This document shows, in pieces, positions 48,549 through 61,839 of a stretch of 64,000 bases of DNA. The notes below the pieces were generated by a model. That model did no database searches. It was not told the DNA's origin and worked only from the letters and a program-made list of their open reading frames with translations. The position numbers and the translations under genes were made by a program. Position 1 is the stretch's first letter. Each line of letters begins with the position of its first letter. Source of the stretch: Uranotaenia lowii (Eukaryota; Arthropoda; Insecta; Diptera; Culicidae); contig NC_073693.1 of assembly GCF_029784155.1 (NCBI RefSeq), positions 359,181,825 to 359,245,824 on the forward strand, written 5' to 3'.

Positions 48549-49274
48549 GCTCCTTTATTTTAACTCAAAATGAAGTATGACCGAGGTTCAAAACAAAGTT
48601 TGATTCTATGAACTTAAAGTTAAGTACCCTTTTTCTCCTTGCGATGGTTCAAAACGGAGTACGAACTGCGAACTCAAAATTGATCCCTTTTTTTCCTTCG
48701 GCGAGGGAGCAAAGCTGAGTTCGAACTTATGAACTAAAAATTGAACTCTCTTTGTTGGACTGAAAATACTTAGCGAGTTCACTTCGAACCGGAACGGCAA
48801 CCAACGATCACGACGCAAAATTTTGTCGTTCCGGAACAATAACCGGAAGGCTATGAAGGATCTTCATAATGGAATGTCCACCGTGTCAGCGTAAAATTCC
48901 GTCATTGTCATCATATGGTGCGCGGCTTGGAATGTCCGGAAACTTCCGGTTGTTATTTACTTCCCGTTGGAAGTAACATCCGGAAGTTTTCTTTGACCGA
49001 GAGTGTCAAAACTTTCCACTGTTCTGTAATTGCAATGCAATGTACCGGAACAGCAACATCCGGGTACAAAAAATTTTAACCATCCTTTAATTCCCTGAAA
49101 ACAAACAACCCTCGAATAAAAAGGATAAATTTGAGTTCGGCTGCCGAACTTAGTATTGAGTATGCCTATCAGAACTTAGTTTTGCGATTGCCCAGTCGAA
49201 CTCGGGGTTGAGGGCTGCCACTGAAGTGCTGTTTTGAACCATAACTATTTAATTTTGAGTTTAAAAAAAGGAGC
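48549..49274. mobile_element. TIR element with ~75-bp internal repeats
   Basis: GCTCCTTTATTTTAACTCAA at 48549 pairs with TTGAGTTTAAAAAAAGGAGC ending at 49274. The left part holds about three ~75-bp units (GGTTCAAAAC..GAGT..GAAC..GAACT). The interior also has a hairpin at about 48937-48982 (AACTTCCGGTTGTTATTTAC against GGAAGTAACATCCGGAAGTT). No coding. Confidence 0.6.
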
Positions 49275-49688
49275 GTTAACAATCAGGGATACCTCAAAAC
49301 CTATAAACCACATTCTAGATCAGAAGCTGTCTCTCAATGCACCAATTGAAAGAATTCTAAGTAGATAACACAAACAATAGTCGAGCCTCTAGTTCTTGTA
49401 GAATGCTTGATTTAAGAATTTTTAGAGAAAATTAATTAAATGAACGCATTATAACCGAAAAAAAAACTATTTTTATTGTTTCATTCGTTATATGGCAAGA
49501 AATCGGATTCAACAGGTCTTGTTGTAAATCGTCAAATGTTTAATTGCTTACAAGCTCTAACCAACCCCACTTTTGTAGCTAGCAAATGTACACCCTTTCC
49601 TGACTAAATTACCGCACCCTTTTCCTGACTACATATATTGAACGCAAAACAAAACAAAAAATAAAGCTTCCAATCTGGCTTCCAACAT
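49275..49688. other. Upstream region / 5' UTR of the TRIM37-like gene
   Basis: AT-rich sequence without a further element. The last ~70 bases (AAAACAAAACAAAAAATAAA and following) are probably 5' UTR. No TATA box or initiator was confidently placed. Confidence 0.4.
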
Positions 49689-51740
49689 ATGATGGAAAAT
49701 CGCAATGGCCGTGATCGGAACAACAACAGCCTAGCGATCCTACCGAACGGTGTAATTCTGCGCAAGCTCAAGGGAAAACCAGTGACCAGTGAGTGTTTGC
49801 TGTGCTGGAAGGAACCCCGCAATCCCAAGTGCCTTTGTCCCAAGTGCTCGAAGCAGTACTGCTTTCAGTGTATCAAAAAGTGGCTCACGGACAGCAAAAC
49901 CAAAACTAGCGAATGTCCCAACTGTCATTCCAAGCTGCCGATCGACGATTTGGTCCGTTGTGCTGCCATTGCTACGGATCTTGTCGACGATCACCACCGA
50001 CAGCAGAAGGACAGCCGATCCGATTCGAATCCTGTTTTAGAGTTTGGTGAGGCGCTGCCGAGTGTAGAACAACCAAAAGCGACTTCAGGCCCTTCTTCGG
50101 GATCGATCAAGCTAGTGGTTAAAGTGATAGAAAATGATCCGCTGGTTCAGCGGTTGAACGCCAACAGGAATGCTGCATCAGCTCCGATGGTCAAAAGCAG
50201 CGTGGCACCGACTAAGATGCTCGCCGTTAACGGGCGTCAAGGGAAGAAATCGAAAGATGCCAACCGCAAGCAACAACAACAGCCACACCCACAAGTAAAC
50301 GGAAAGTCGATGGTCAACGATTTGGCCAAGCCAAAAGGTTTTTCAAATGGAGACTTATGTAATGGGGACAAAGAAATTGAGGAAAATCACACGAATGGAA
50401 CCGACGAGAATAGCGAAACAGCACCGGCTCAGAAGATCGTTGATCCAAACCGGCGGAATGGATTCAAACAGTCTTCTGCCGGGCAAGCAACGAACAGTCA
50501 AACGACAATACCCCAAACGGTAGCACCCATTGAAAGTCAGTCCGCAGAACATGACACAAAAAGAAACGGACACAATCATCTGAGGGAGAGTATTTCTCCC
50601 ACCTCACAAAACGGCGACAGCGATGAAGAACGCTCGACCTGTTTGCTACACACACTGCCAATGATATTTTTCTGTCTCACCTGCAATTGCTGTATTTGTG
50701 AGACATGTGCTCTGCACGATGCACAGCACACCGAACATACGTTCAAGAAAATCAACACAATCTACGATACAAAACTAGAGAAAATCAAACAGGAATTCGC
50801 CACAGTCACAGATTATCTAGAAGAAATTGCCAACGTCATAAACAGTATCGACCGAAACATCGACTGTGTCAAAGCATCCAAGGCTCGCAAACTGCAGGAA
50901 CTCAGTCGACTGCTACACTCCGAAGCAGAATGCATCGAACGGCAGCTGAACCGCAAGCTGTCCGACCTTCACGAACAAAAAGACGTTGTAGCCAATGAGG
51001 TGCTGCGCATCAAATCGGCCTACAACAAGCTGGAAGCCGAACTGAGGGCTTGTCCAAAATCGGATCTTCTCATCAAAGACGGTGAATTCCTAGAACGCTG
51101 TTCCCGTCTGATTGAGAAACCAAGCACCTCCTTCGTGCATCGACCTGTTCCGTCGGAGCTGGAATGGTAAAGATTTGTCAATTGTAAGGACTAGTCGATT
51201 GTATTCACATATCTCCCCATTTATTACAGTGACTTCATTCCGGAGTTTCGGTCCGAAGTTTTCATCATCAAAGACTACCAGGCAATCGAACCGATCGAGG
51301 AGTGTCGAACATCGGACGTGCTGCACGATGTGCTCGGCTTCGGTTGGCGTTTGCACGCCTGGAAAAGTGATCATCTCTCGGTGACCCTCATGATGACGGA
51401 AGGGGTCCCCGGAAGGTTTGTCTCCGGCTAATTTTCGCTTGGAATCTTCTTTGACAATTTCCTTTCAACCATCTCCTTCCAGATACGAATACTGCATTGA
51501 GCTGCTGCATGACAGCGATTCCAGCAGGTCGATTCGGTTGCTCCAGATCGATCACTTCGAGCAGCACCAGTCCGGTCCGGTGCACGATCTGATCGAAAAC
51601 GAACGCCTGGTGGAGGAGGGATTCCTGATCGAGGGCAACGATTCGTTGCGCATCAAATTTTCCGTGAGGCCGCCTACGATTGTGATGAAAAGTCGATACC
51701 AGCAGGAGTACATCGAGCGGATGCGCAAGGAGAACGTCAA
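49689..51740 (+). CDS. Trim37: TRIM37-like RING/B-box/coiled-coil/MATH E3 ubiquitin ligase, exons 1-3 (3' incomplete)
   Basis: Three exons: 49689-51166, 51230-51415 and 51483-51740. Introns are 63 and 67 bp, and exons join in frame (TG|T, AG|A) for 640 codons. RING: C36, C39, C50, C53, C58, C61, C76, C79; the canonical RING His position is Lys55. Residues ~85-315 are a polar Ser/Asn-rich linker, much longer than the near-adjacent RING and B-box of vertebrate TRIM37. B-box 2: C318, H321, C329 and following Cys/His to ~354. Coiled coil ~355-465. MATH/TRAF-like domain ~497-635 (FGWRLHAWKSDHLSV; RPPTIVMKSRYQQEYI). TRIM37 is an E3 ligase known for limiting centrosomal assemblies, histone H2A ubiquitination and peroxisome maintenance; that role here is by homology. 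Exon 3 ends at the consensus donor GTGAGT (51741), so the C-terminal exons lie downstream, unseen. Start: the first of two tandem ATGs. Confidence 0.85.
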
Positions 51741-52734
51741 GTGAGTAGATTGTTGAAACAATTGTTTTTTTTTTGAATCAGCTTTAGTTCCCGATTTTTT
51801 TTATATAAGTAATTGATGCATTTCAAGAAACGCTTTAAGATTGTATTTTATAGAACAACTTCAAGAAATTAAAATTTTGCAAATCTTTTAATTGGCATGA
51901 ATTACTCAAGAACAACATCAATTTCTTATTTTCTTGCTTGAAAGTTAAAGGATAGTATCTTTAAAAATGAATGAAAATTCTAATTTCATTCATTCACATA
52001 AGTGTGATGTATTGCTAATCAAGTTATGTAGTGAGAAGGAAAACGTTGTAAAAAATAGTTTAGCAAAAAAACTTACCAATTTACGGTAGTTTAGCCCGAA
52101 AATAAAATGAAATAATCATCCTAATAACCGAATAAGAAAAATTAGATTTTTTTTTATTTTCTCGCAAAAGTTATATTAATTTGCAATTCATGGAAAAATG
52201 ACCCAAAAAACTATAATTTAACAAAACTGACAAGATTGAGGCTATCAAACATATGAAAAAATTTAATAAAATTGTGAAAAAAAATTCTTTATTTTTCAGG
52301 AATAAAAAACAAAAAAAAAATTTAAAAAATTTTCCAAAATTCACAAAATTTTCTAAATTTCAATTGTGAAAAATATTTCTTTTACTTTTTTCTCAGGGAT
52401 GAAAAAAAAATTAAAAAATATTTATCACAATTTTATCATATTTGGCAAAACCTTCAAATTTTCTAAATTGACAAGATTTTGAGGGAAAAAAAGGGTCAAT
52501 ACTCCAAAAATAACAAATAAACAAAACTGTTGGAACTAAAAGAATGACAAAATTGGAAGAAAAATACTATCATCCATAATTAACAAAATTTACCAAATTA
52601 ACAAAATTCAAAGCTACAAAAAACCGACAAAATTGACAAAATAATCAAAACTGACACAGTTAACAAAAATTTCGAAAATTCCAAGCAATTATGATTGGGT
52701 AAATGACCAAGTTTGACAAAATTTAAACTATTGA
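51741..52734 (+). other. Putative intron 3 of the TRIM37-like gene, AT-rich part
   Basis: Begins with the donor GTGAGTAG. From about 52250 on, isolated ACAAAATT and TTGACAAAAT motifs appear and grow denser toward the array at 52735, as degenerate edges of that array. No exon recognised. Confidence 0.5.
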
Positions 52735-53640
52735 CATTATGAAAATTTTCGAAATTGTCCAATTGTCAAAAGTGTCAAAATTGTCCAAATTGTCAAAATT
52801 GTCCAAACTGTTCAAATTGTAAAAATTGTCAAAATTGTCAAAGTTATTAAAGTTGTCAAAATTGTCAAAATTGCCAAATTGACAAAATTGTCAAAATTGT
52901 CAAAATTGTAGAAATTATCAAAACTATAAAAATAATCAAAATTTTCAAAATTGTCAAAATATCCCAACTTGTCAAAATTGTCAAAATTGTCAAAATTGTC
53001 AAAATTGTCAAAAATTTCAAAATAAACGAAGTTGTAAAAATTATCAAAATTGTCTAAATCAACGAAATCGTCATAATCATCAAAATTGTTAAAACTGATC
53101 AAATTGTCAAAATTTTTCAATTTGACAAAATCATCAAAATTGTCAAAATTGTCAAAACTGTCAAAATGGTCAAAATGATCCAAATTGTCAAAATTGTCAA
53201 AATTGACAAAATTTTTCAAAATTGTCAAAATTGTCAAAATTGTCAAAATTGTCAAAATTGTCAAAATTGTCAAAATTGTCAAAATTGTCAAAATTGTCAA
53301 AATTGTCAAAATTGTCAAAATTGTCAAAATTGTCAAAATTGTCAAAATTGTCAAAATTGTCAAAATTGTCAAAATTGTCAAAATTGTCAAAATTGTTAAA
53401 ATTGTCAAAACTGTCAAAATTGTCAAAATTGTCAAAATTGTCAAAATTGTCAAAATTGTCAAAATTGTCAAAATTGTCAAAATTGTCAAAATTGTCAAAA
53501 TTGTCAAAATTGTCAAAATTGTCAAAATTGTCAAAATTGTCAAAATTGTCAAAATAGACAAAAGTGTCAAAAGTGTCCTATTTTTTAAAATAGACAAAAT
53601 TGTCAAAATGGACAGAATTGACAAAATAGCAAATATAATT
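52735..53640. repeat. 9-bp minisatellite array 3, unit TTGTCAAAA
   Basis: Degenerate units to about 53215, then a nearly pure (TTGTCAAAA)n core to about 53550, then decay to 53640. One TTGTTAAAA and one CTGTCAAAA variant lie inside the core. On the plus strand the unit is A-rich. The inverse of the GACATTTTT block of array 2 differs from it at one position. KIV, SKL and LTI frames are artefacts. Confidence 0.95.
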
Positions 53641-53774
53641 GAAACAATATTCACCACACTTATTTTCTTCATATAATGAGAAGGCGACACCATCAGCATC
53701 CTCTAGCGGACAAAATGGAAGCATTAATTCGAGAAATTCGTCTAACTTGTGAATAGCGTGTATTCCGACTCGAC

Positions 53775-56060
53775 TTGATCAGGGATGCCAGTTATAATAA
53801 ATGAAATTTTTTGTTTCTATTCTTGCACCATAAAAATTTTAGTAAATCAACAAATTTTATTGTTTAAAAAAATACATAGATTTGGATGCGCATAAAGTGT
53901 TTTTTTAAGAAAAAGATTTTAAATTCAATCGGTCAACTGCTTAACTGTTTATCAAAATTTTGCTTACTAATAATAGTTAAGGAAAAAAATATCACGAAAT
54001 TTACGTAGAAATATCGTTATTTTTTCTTTACTAGATTGAAAAGCGACATTTGGCAAAAAATGGGGTTTTAAACGAATCGTATTAATAAAAGATGGTATTG
54101 TTATTGTCTCATGCTAGATTTTTCTTGTTAATATTTAAACATTTTCAAAAAAATTGGTTTATCATTATCAAACTATAAAGTTTGTTAGATCATTTATCAA
54201 ATCCAAATCTTAGGTCAAAGGACATTATACCGAGCTTTTATCCAGCAATAACATGACAATAATCTCTCTTGAATGTTTATAATTAATGAATTGATTAAAA
54301 AAATCAATGCTAACAAAGCGTTTCAGAAATGCCAGTGCTCCAAAAAAACAAAAAGCTAACAACTAATATCCATGTTTTCTGATTATGGACTTGGAATCAT
54401 GCCTGAGAGACTTGTGACATATCTTCTGAAAAACATGAAAGAAGTAAAGGCTGGTGGTGCGAATTTTGAATTCATTTCTTAAATGAGCGGAATTTATTTT
54501 TTTTATGTGTTCCTAAACTAAACAAAAAAGTGATGAAAATATGTTCGGACGGCTTCCCTGATCAGCACTTTGACAACTCCAGATTAACATTTTGAAAGGG
54601 CATAGATTGATTTTTTTTTTATAAATTGAGACAAATGTTTGCAACAGAATTGTTTTTTCTTTCAAATTCAAACCAATTGTACTGAAATCAATAAAAAAAA
54701 CTCTTTCTATTCGCAATGAATAATCGGAATGCGATATATTTCTTAATGTTTTCCCATCATTTATTTGTGCACGTGAACGCAAAACAAAAATCTAAATAAA
54801 TAAAAAATCACAGCTGAAATAGTTTCACAGAAACGATTATCAAAGTGAAAACAAAATTTAAGCACATTTTTTTTAATTAATACGAAAACTGTGTGCACAT
54901 TAAGCATCATGTCATTTGTTATCACCAAGAAGGAAAAATTCTGTTCCCGCCATGGAATGTGACGAAATTATAATGGTATTGGCATGTATATTGGTTTTGA
55001 AATGAAACGTTTTTATTATTTTTTACTATTGCAAAACAAATGATATTCCAAAACACAAAAAACTGTTTAAATATAACTAGGAAAAATTAATAATAATCAT
55101 TTTTGAATTTCAATTTTTTTATTACTTTATCTATATTTAATTTTCGTCTCTTAGCTAAGCTTTTAAAATTTGTATTAAGCTTCCGCATATTTTGATTTGC
55201 CGTTTTGTATGACATATTCTAGGTAACGGATCATTGTTAAAAACTCGAAATAAAGACAAAGATGAAATAAAATTTATGGAATTTGATTTAAAGAAACTAA
55301 AAGGCGCAAATGTTTGATTAAGAATATGTAGTTTGTTTGCTTTCTCGTTGAGTGTTGGCGGAAATTTTCAATGCAAAAGTCTAAAATCTGTGCAGGCAGA
55401 TTTTATGGCGAGTGTCGTAAATCAATGTATTTTTAGTTATTTATGAAGTCATAATAAATTAGTCATTTATTACGAATTCTTGACCTTAAAGTTTATGATT
55501 CTAATAACATTCCCTTTTCATTCTTTCTTTTTTAAACTTTGCGCTAAATCGATAGGAATATTACAATCACGATGTTTAAGAGTATCAGCAACGGTCAGGT
55601 GTCAAAGCTATAATAACACTCAATTTTGACACTTGCTCCTCGGTATTGAAAAAGCAAGCCAGGAGCCATATTTGAATACCGACCAGCTCCTGATTTGACA
55701 GATGCTAACAAAAGGAAATAGCATCAAAAAACAACAACACCTATCGGAGCGTCACCAGTGCCTAAAATGGACACCAGTTTAGCACTTACCGGTGCGCAAA
55801 TGTACTGCTAAAGCTAAAAAAGGACCTAGAATGTGTCCGGGGTTAACACCTGGGATAGCACTTATCGCTGCCGATGCTTTAAGGGTTTAGACAACGTTTT
55901 AAGAATTGTAAGAATATGCGCTGTTAATAATTCATATTTATTCAAATAGTAATCATTTTACTTCCGCCTTTCCTATATGGTACGCCACACTTTTTGCGAT
56001 TGTCAATTGAAAAATCAGGACACCTGGCATCTCTGATCAAAGCTCCGAAAAAAATCACAG
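53775..56060. mobile_element. TIR element (TTGATCAGGGATGCCAG ends) between 9-bp arrays
   Basis: TTGATCAGGGATGCCAG at 53775 and CTGGCATCTCTGATCAA ending at 56060 are inverted repeats with one mismatch. CAGGGATGCCAG resembles hAT-type ends, but no 8-bp duplication was found. The ~2.3-kb interior is AT-rich and has no transposase frame. It is flanked by unique sequence and then by 9-bp array 3 on both sides. Confidence 0.5.
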
Positions 56061-56149
56061 TGTAATAGTTCCATTTCTGTCGCCAGATAGCGCTATTCGT
56101 GTCTCCCGATTTCTCGTTAAGTGGTGTATATCGGTTCTAGTATATCTGA

Positions 56150-56330
56150 AAATAGACAAAATTGTCAAAATAGACAAAACAGACAAAATTTTCGAAATTG
56201 TCAAAATTGTCAAATTTGCCTAAATTATAAAAATTGTCAAATTTGCCAAAATTATAAAAATTGTCAAATTTGTCAAAATAGTCAAAATCGTTAAATTGTC
56301 GAAGTGGTCAAAATTGTCAAAATTATCTCA
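56150..56330. repeat. Outlying piece of the TTGTCAAAA minisatellite
   Basis: About 20 degenerate units of TTGTCAAAA or TAGACAAAA type, the same repeat as 52735-53640, beyond the TIR element. Possibly once continuous with array 3. Confidence 0.8.
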
Positions 56331-59300
56331 CGACGTAATCTCTTTTTCTAAACACAAATTCTGTGAATCGAAAATTTAGTAAAGCTCCCCATGCAAAATT
56401 TCGCAGTCGCAAGAGATGACTTGCATCGAGCTGCATGTACTTTCTGGTATTGTTTAATTACCCACCTTAGCGATCAGCCTCTGGCAATGAAAAAAGATCG
56501 TGACTCCCGAAAACTTCGACCCCAAAATTTTTTAACGCATAAAAGAGTGTGTTGTATGTATTCCTAGGAGGTGTTTGCTAAATGAATTCTCAAAAAATGA
56601 CATGGTTCGTCTAACCTTTTTTTCTTCGTCCATCTCCATCTTGTTGGCCCCTGCTGCAGGCAAAGTGGCAGCAGTCGTTTGGCTCGATACTTAATCGGTT
56701 CACGTCTTATTACGCCACACAACCTCTGACACCCCCACTTTCTTCACCGACAAACGTTTAGACAGCCCCATCTAGCTATCATCAGGCGGATTTGCATTGC
56801 GCGCAATTTTATTCGACCCTTAAGAGCTTGCTGATGGTGGGCTTTGCGTTATGGTTTTTTTTTCTCTTCACTATGTTCGGTCGTTTTTGCTTTCTTTTTT
56901 GGCGCTTGTTAAGTGCTGTGGCGGCTCGATGGCGCACAGTTTAGTCTAATTCTGCTTCTTTTTTTGGGGTACGCATTTTTTTCTGTTCTTCTAATGATCT
57001 GATGATAGAGTTACCATAAGCTTATGGAATTTTGCGTTTCTTGTTGGTATTAACATACTTTTCTTTTCATTCAATTTTATTCGTATTTGAATATGATCGA
57101 TGTTCACTTCCAAGCTGCAAAAATTTATTCCCAACTAGAAAACAAAATATATACAGTTGAATACTTAACTTTAGAATGGCTCCCTCAAAATAGCTTCCGA
57201 CATCTTCCAAGGATCCAACTGAATGGGTGATAAAACTAATCACCTAGAGCTTCAATCCAAAGTTATAGCTTCTAATGAAACAATCAAATAAATTTTTTCT
57301 CGATGATATCTCAACGCACTGAAAATTTCCCTATTTCTACGACTATTTTCTTGTTATGACAGACATACGAGAAGATCTGATTCCTTCTCAACCGTCGATT
57401 TATGAATAAACAAGGCTTTTGAAACACGAGGTTCTCCGACTTTTAGAGTAAGTAGGCGACGAGTGAACGGGGCTCTCAATGCGTTTGTTTACAAACATAA
57501 GATTATTTGCTCAGCTTTTCTGTGGTTTGTTGGTAAACAAACTTCATGAGTTCCGCAGTTGCATAGTCTAAAAAGCCAAAATGTCTGAATCGGGAATTCG
57601 ATATTCGATAACACCTTCTATATATACACACCTCGATGAATAGTATATTGTCAACCAGTTGCCAACGAAAAAGTTTTTAAAAACGAAAACACTACCTGTG
57701 ACCATCCGGGTTGCAAGGTGGCATGATTTGTCTGTTAAACACAGGCTTTTGATCACTCGTCCAGATGTTGCTCAGACACAGATTTTGCCCTTTTTTTGCT
57801 GCCCTGATTTTTGCTCACATGATATAATGCCGATCAATTTTTTTTAAACTTAATTTTTAAGTAAGAACGGCAGAAAATCGTGTTTGTTGAATGTTTTTCT
57901 CCAGTAACCCTATTTCTATTATAGCGTCAAGCAAACTTTTTTTTTATATTTTCTATTTCGAAAAAAAATTGAAACGTTGAATCAAATCGCACAGCATACA
58001 TTCGACAGCGTGTCAAAGTTCAGCTCCAAAAATACCCGCGCATTTCTGTCAAATTCGGCATGTAGATAGGTAGAAGGTACATTTTTGTTACCGTTGCTAA
58101 TGAAGATTAATTCTTCGCGGACAGGTTCGTTTGGGGCGACTGGAGGTTTTCATGAGTGGTGAATTTGATTTGCTCCAGCTGGGTGTTGTTTTCAAATCAG
58201 CTGGACGCGAGCTCGTGTTTTATTGGAAACTGATCTGATCTGATCTGCAATCAGCTACTGATCAGATTTTTTCTGACATGTTAAATCTCTCAAATGAAAC
58301 GATACCGTTGATCTCCAGCGGTGATTATTGTTTCTGCGAGCTCTCTATCTTACGAAATTGGCCCGCTGACCTTCTACTAAACTGGTTAGATCGACAGGAT
58401 TAGCGATATTTGCAGAATGGAAGAAAGTGCATCTAACTAAACATACACCCTTGGAACTGGAGCTGAGGCTGTAGTTTAGAAATCCGTTTGCCAACCAGTT
58501 GATACTCGAATTCACTAACGAGCTCAAGAACCGGAATTCCCCAATCAATCATCTCAATCAATATGTAGCAAGCAAGTGGGTTTTGTGAAGCTGGATGGCA
58601 GTGAACATACATATCTTTTGGGCCGACCCACCCTTTATCGTTCATTGATTTAGCGCTGACCTTGCTCAACGGTATTCGGCTACCTAACTACTCGAAACTT
58701 GATCAGCGTGCACTTCGCACCGGATTAGCGACGAGAAATGTGACCCTGAAAGCACTTTAGGAGAATGTTGTAGAGATCGACATCGGCATCGGATCTGTGA
58801 GATGGTGGTGGATGCCCTTTGTGTCAAAATAATAACTATTATTTTTATATCATTCTAAGCCAGTTTTTGGCTGGGCCTGACACGGACTGATCAATATAGA
58901 TCTTACCACATGATTGATTTATGTTTATTGGACATAAGCTATGACTTCGTAGGGAGTTATCAGTTGCCAAGCAAGCGACTATGGGAGGAGTACACTAAGG
59001 TCATCGCAGGAAATCATTCAACCCATAGTTTCGTTTATGACTAGAAACCTCGATAAGGCTATTCTCACATGTTCTACCTAGATTTAATCCGATAGCTATT
59101 GTTAAAGCTATGCTCAATGAAAACGCAAATAGGTTTTATTGATTTTTTGTTGATCCAATCGTGTTATGAGGGAAAAAAATAAATGAAAAATAAACGCTCC
59201 AACATGATTTTTTTGTCATGTTCAGAATGATAAAGGTAGAACATTTTTATAATATTTTATATTTTCTATGACTAGTAGATGATGTAATTAACGGCGGCTG

Positions 59301-60279
59301 CTTGCTATTGAAGTAAGAGGCTGTGTCATATCAGCTAAAGTGTGTATAGTGTTAGTTATGTGTAAAAGATCACTCATTACCACACACACGAATCAGACTC
59401 TACTCCAATAACGAACTTCCTTGGAAGTTGAATTATAGGAACAAGATTCTGTGCCGGACCGGCATTAACAAGCTTTCCAATAACTGGCATTGTCTTCCTA
59501 GCGGATAGGATAGGATATTCCACATCCTATCACAGTACAAAGCAGGATAGAAACATTCAGCTAGCAAAAATATTTTCGAATGAAGAACCGAGGGCTGTGT
59601 GTGTGTATGTAAACCGGCCGATAATAGGAAACAGTTCCTCATTCCTCTCTTATAAACACCGGGCAAGCGGCAGTGGTGATCGACGAGAGTAGGAAAACTA
59701 TGACAATAAACTTTCGTTTGCTATCTGACTCAGATGGTGTACTGTGTAAGATACAGTACTGGCAAGCCGAGATAAGGTGTTGCACTGTTACAGCGAGTTC
59801 GATTCTCACTTTACTATTTTTTATGAATTATCCAATAGGATGAAATTCCCATAAAATGTTTTTCTTATTTCGCTTGAATGTAGCGGTCATGCATAATTTT
59901 TCTTGGGAGCTCTAGTCTTTACACCAGCAGTGCTTTTCCAATCATATCATCTTTGGTACAGTACACTTTTCAGCGCATTTTCGTCACAGAGATTCGCTAA
60001 ATAGGCATTACATTTTTGCAACCTCTTCTATGGGTATAGACATTTAATGCAAAATTACTTGGTTTTTTTTTTAATTTACCCGGATTTTTCCCGGTTTTTG
60101 AAGTGAATTGCCCGTTTTTTGCCAGGTTTTTCAATTAAATTGCCCGGTTTCGTCCAGCCGAATAAGTTCGGGAAAAACTCTGGCATCTCAAGTATACGCT
60201 CTCTTCGATTGAGGAGACCGCAGCAGTTGCATAGAAGATTTTCGAACCTGTAGAACTTACAGTCACCGTTTTGAATAAT
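56331..60279. other. Intergenic or intronic DNA, no supported gene
   Basis: A GC-richer patch at 56630-56960 could be conserved non-coding sequence. Opposed frames at 58345-58669 (minus) show no motif. A stretch at 60050-60195 with CCCGGTTTTTG and CTCTGGCATCTC resembles a single hAT-like end. A tRNA-like segment lies at 59758-59809. Nothing else recognised. Confidence 0.4.
59758..59809 (+). repeat. tRNA-like segment
   Basis: An A-box-like TGGCAAGCCGAG followed by a B-box-like CGAGTTCGATTCTCAC gives a plausible internal RNA polymerase III promoter. No cloverleaf could be drawn; likely SINE-derived. Confidence 0.35.
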
Positions 60280-61206
60280 GGTCCTTGTTCTACGCCGCGC
60301 GTGACTTTACGATAGTCGAGTCACCCAAGTCACTCTATTCCAGTAGTCGGTTAAGATGAGAAACGTCACTTCGGATGAACTTTGTGAGTTCTTACCCTAT
60401 TCTCGTAGTCACCGTGGGAGAGAATTTTCGCATTCGGGTGACGATTTTAGGTGACAATTGTCGGTACCTTTTCAGGTGCTGACAAGATAGATATTTAATG
60501 AAGTTTGCATAAAGCAAAGTAGTTAGGTTTTGAATAGTTAATTAAACTAAAGAATGGTAGTTTTATAAACAATAGAAAAATTTACTTGTTAACATAATTT
60601 TTTAATTCATTAAACATTTATCCTAGTCTACCCAAAGCATGTAGGATTTGAATAAAGAATGTCAAAATTAAGTTTGGTCTTCTAATGTAATGTAAATCTG
60701 AATCGCTCAACAATTACTTCATTCTTATTCTTTTTGTGAAGCTGTTTTTTAAAACGTAGATGTGCATTCAGAGGTATATTTAGATAAGAGTTGAACATGA
60801 TACCTGAATTAGAATTTGAAAAAGTAATCATATTTGAAGTTTTGAAATTGAATTCTTATATTCAAATCTGAAACTGAACCTTCCAAAGTCGAAATCTAAA
60901 AAAACCTTTACTTATTTGAACTATTGAAATCTTCGATGTGATAGTAGATTTCCTATCCGAAATTTATATCCATACAAAACATAAAACAATATTTGAATCG
61001 GATACCGAAATTTTTATATTGCTTTATCTGAAATGGAAGTCGACTCTCAACCGGGAAACTTAAATTGAGTTTTTCCATGTGCATAAGTTACTGTAATCTA
61101 GATTGATTCTTTATTGATTCATTAAATTTTAATTCCTAATTATATTTTTTTTTGCAAAACCAAACAATTTCTATCACATGCAAAAATTAAAATTAAACTG
61201 GAACAT

Positions 61207-61423
61207 TTATTTCAAATTACTTTTCATTTGTTCCACTTTTTCATATGCCTTCACATTTCCGGTATGAGCTCCAACAAAATCCGCGGTTATTCGTAAATGC
61301 TGTGGCCCTGAAAGTTCCGGAATCCGAAATGTGTACTGGCAACATGCGAACCACTGTATACGATGACATTCCTTGGGAAAGATACTGAGCTGAACAAAAG
61401 TTAGCAGCATTCGTACTAGGTAG
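61207..61423 (-). pseudogene. Coding-like terminal exon inside the TIR element, unidentified
   Basis: On the minus strand a clean acceptor (TTTGGTTTCAG) precedes a 72-codon frame (YLVRMLLTFVQLSIF...VKAYEKVEQMKSNLK) that ends at a stop overlapping an AATAAA. A further coding-like stretch upstream on the same strand (about 61660-61740: LYGVSKLFNKEKLGMVRD) is interrupted by a stop. It looks like the 3' part of a real or captured gene; no family recognised. Confidence 0.35.
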
Positions 61424-61839
61424 CTGAAACCAAAGAGAAAATTAGGAGCGTTGTTCTTCTCTCAATTGACAAATTTGCGAAAGCTTACAACACAAAAAAA
61501 AATCATCGTATATGCGTACTATATAAATCGTTTGAACGTTTTTTTAAACTTCATGGAATTCGCTTATCTTCATACACAGTTTGAATGGAGCAGCAGACGT
61601 CGATTCTTGTGTACGCGTTTTCTTACTTTCACAACAGGTTCCGGGCTCAGACTTGGTTCTCCAAATGTTTACTTGGGTCGCGTACCATGCCTAGTTTTTC
61701 CTTATTGAATAATTTGCTGACACCGTACAACCCAATTAAGACGTTTTTTGAACCAGAAATCGGATCCGTTAATTAGAAATTTAATCCCAAAAATCCAAAC
61801 CGCGAGCTAAATCCAAACAACATCAGCGCAATGTCCACC

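Noticed and set aside
52812..53699. 295-codon minus frame of LTI repeats
   Set aside because: It is the minus-strand reading of the TTGTCAAAA minisatellite with degenerate flanks.
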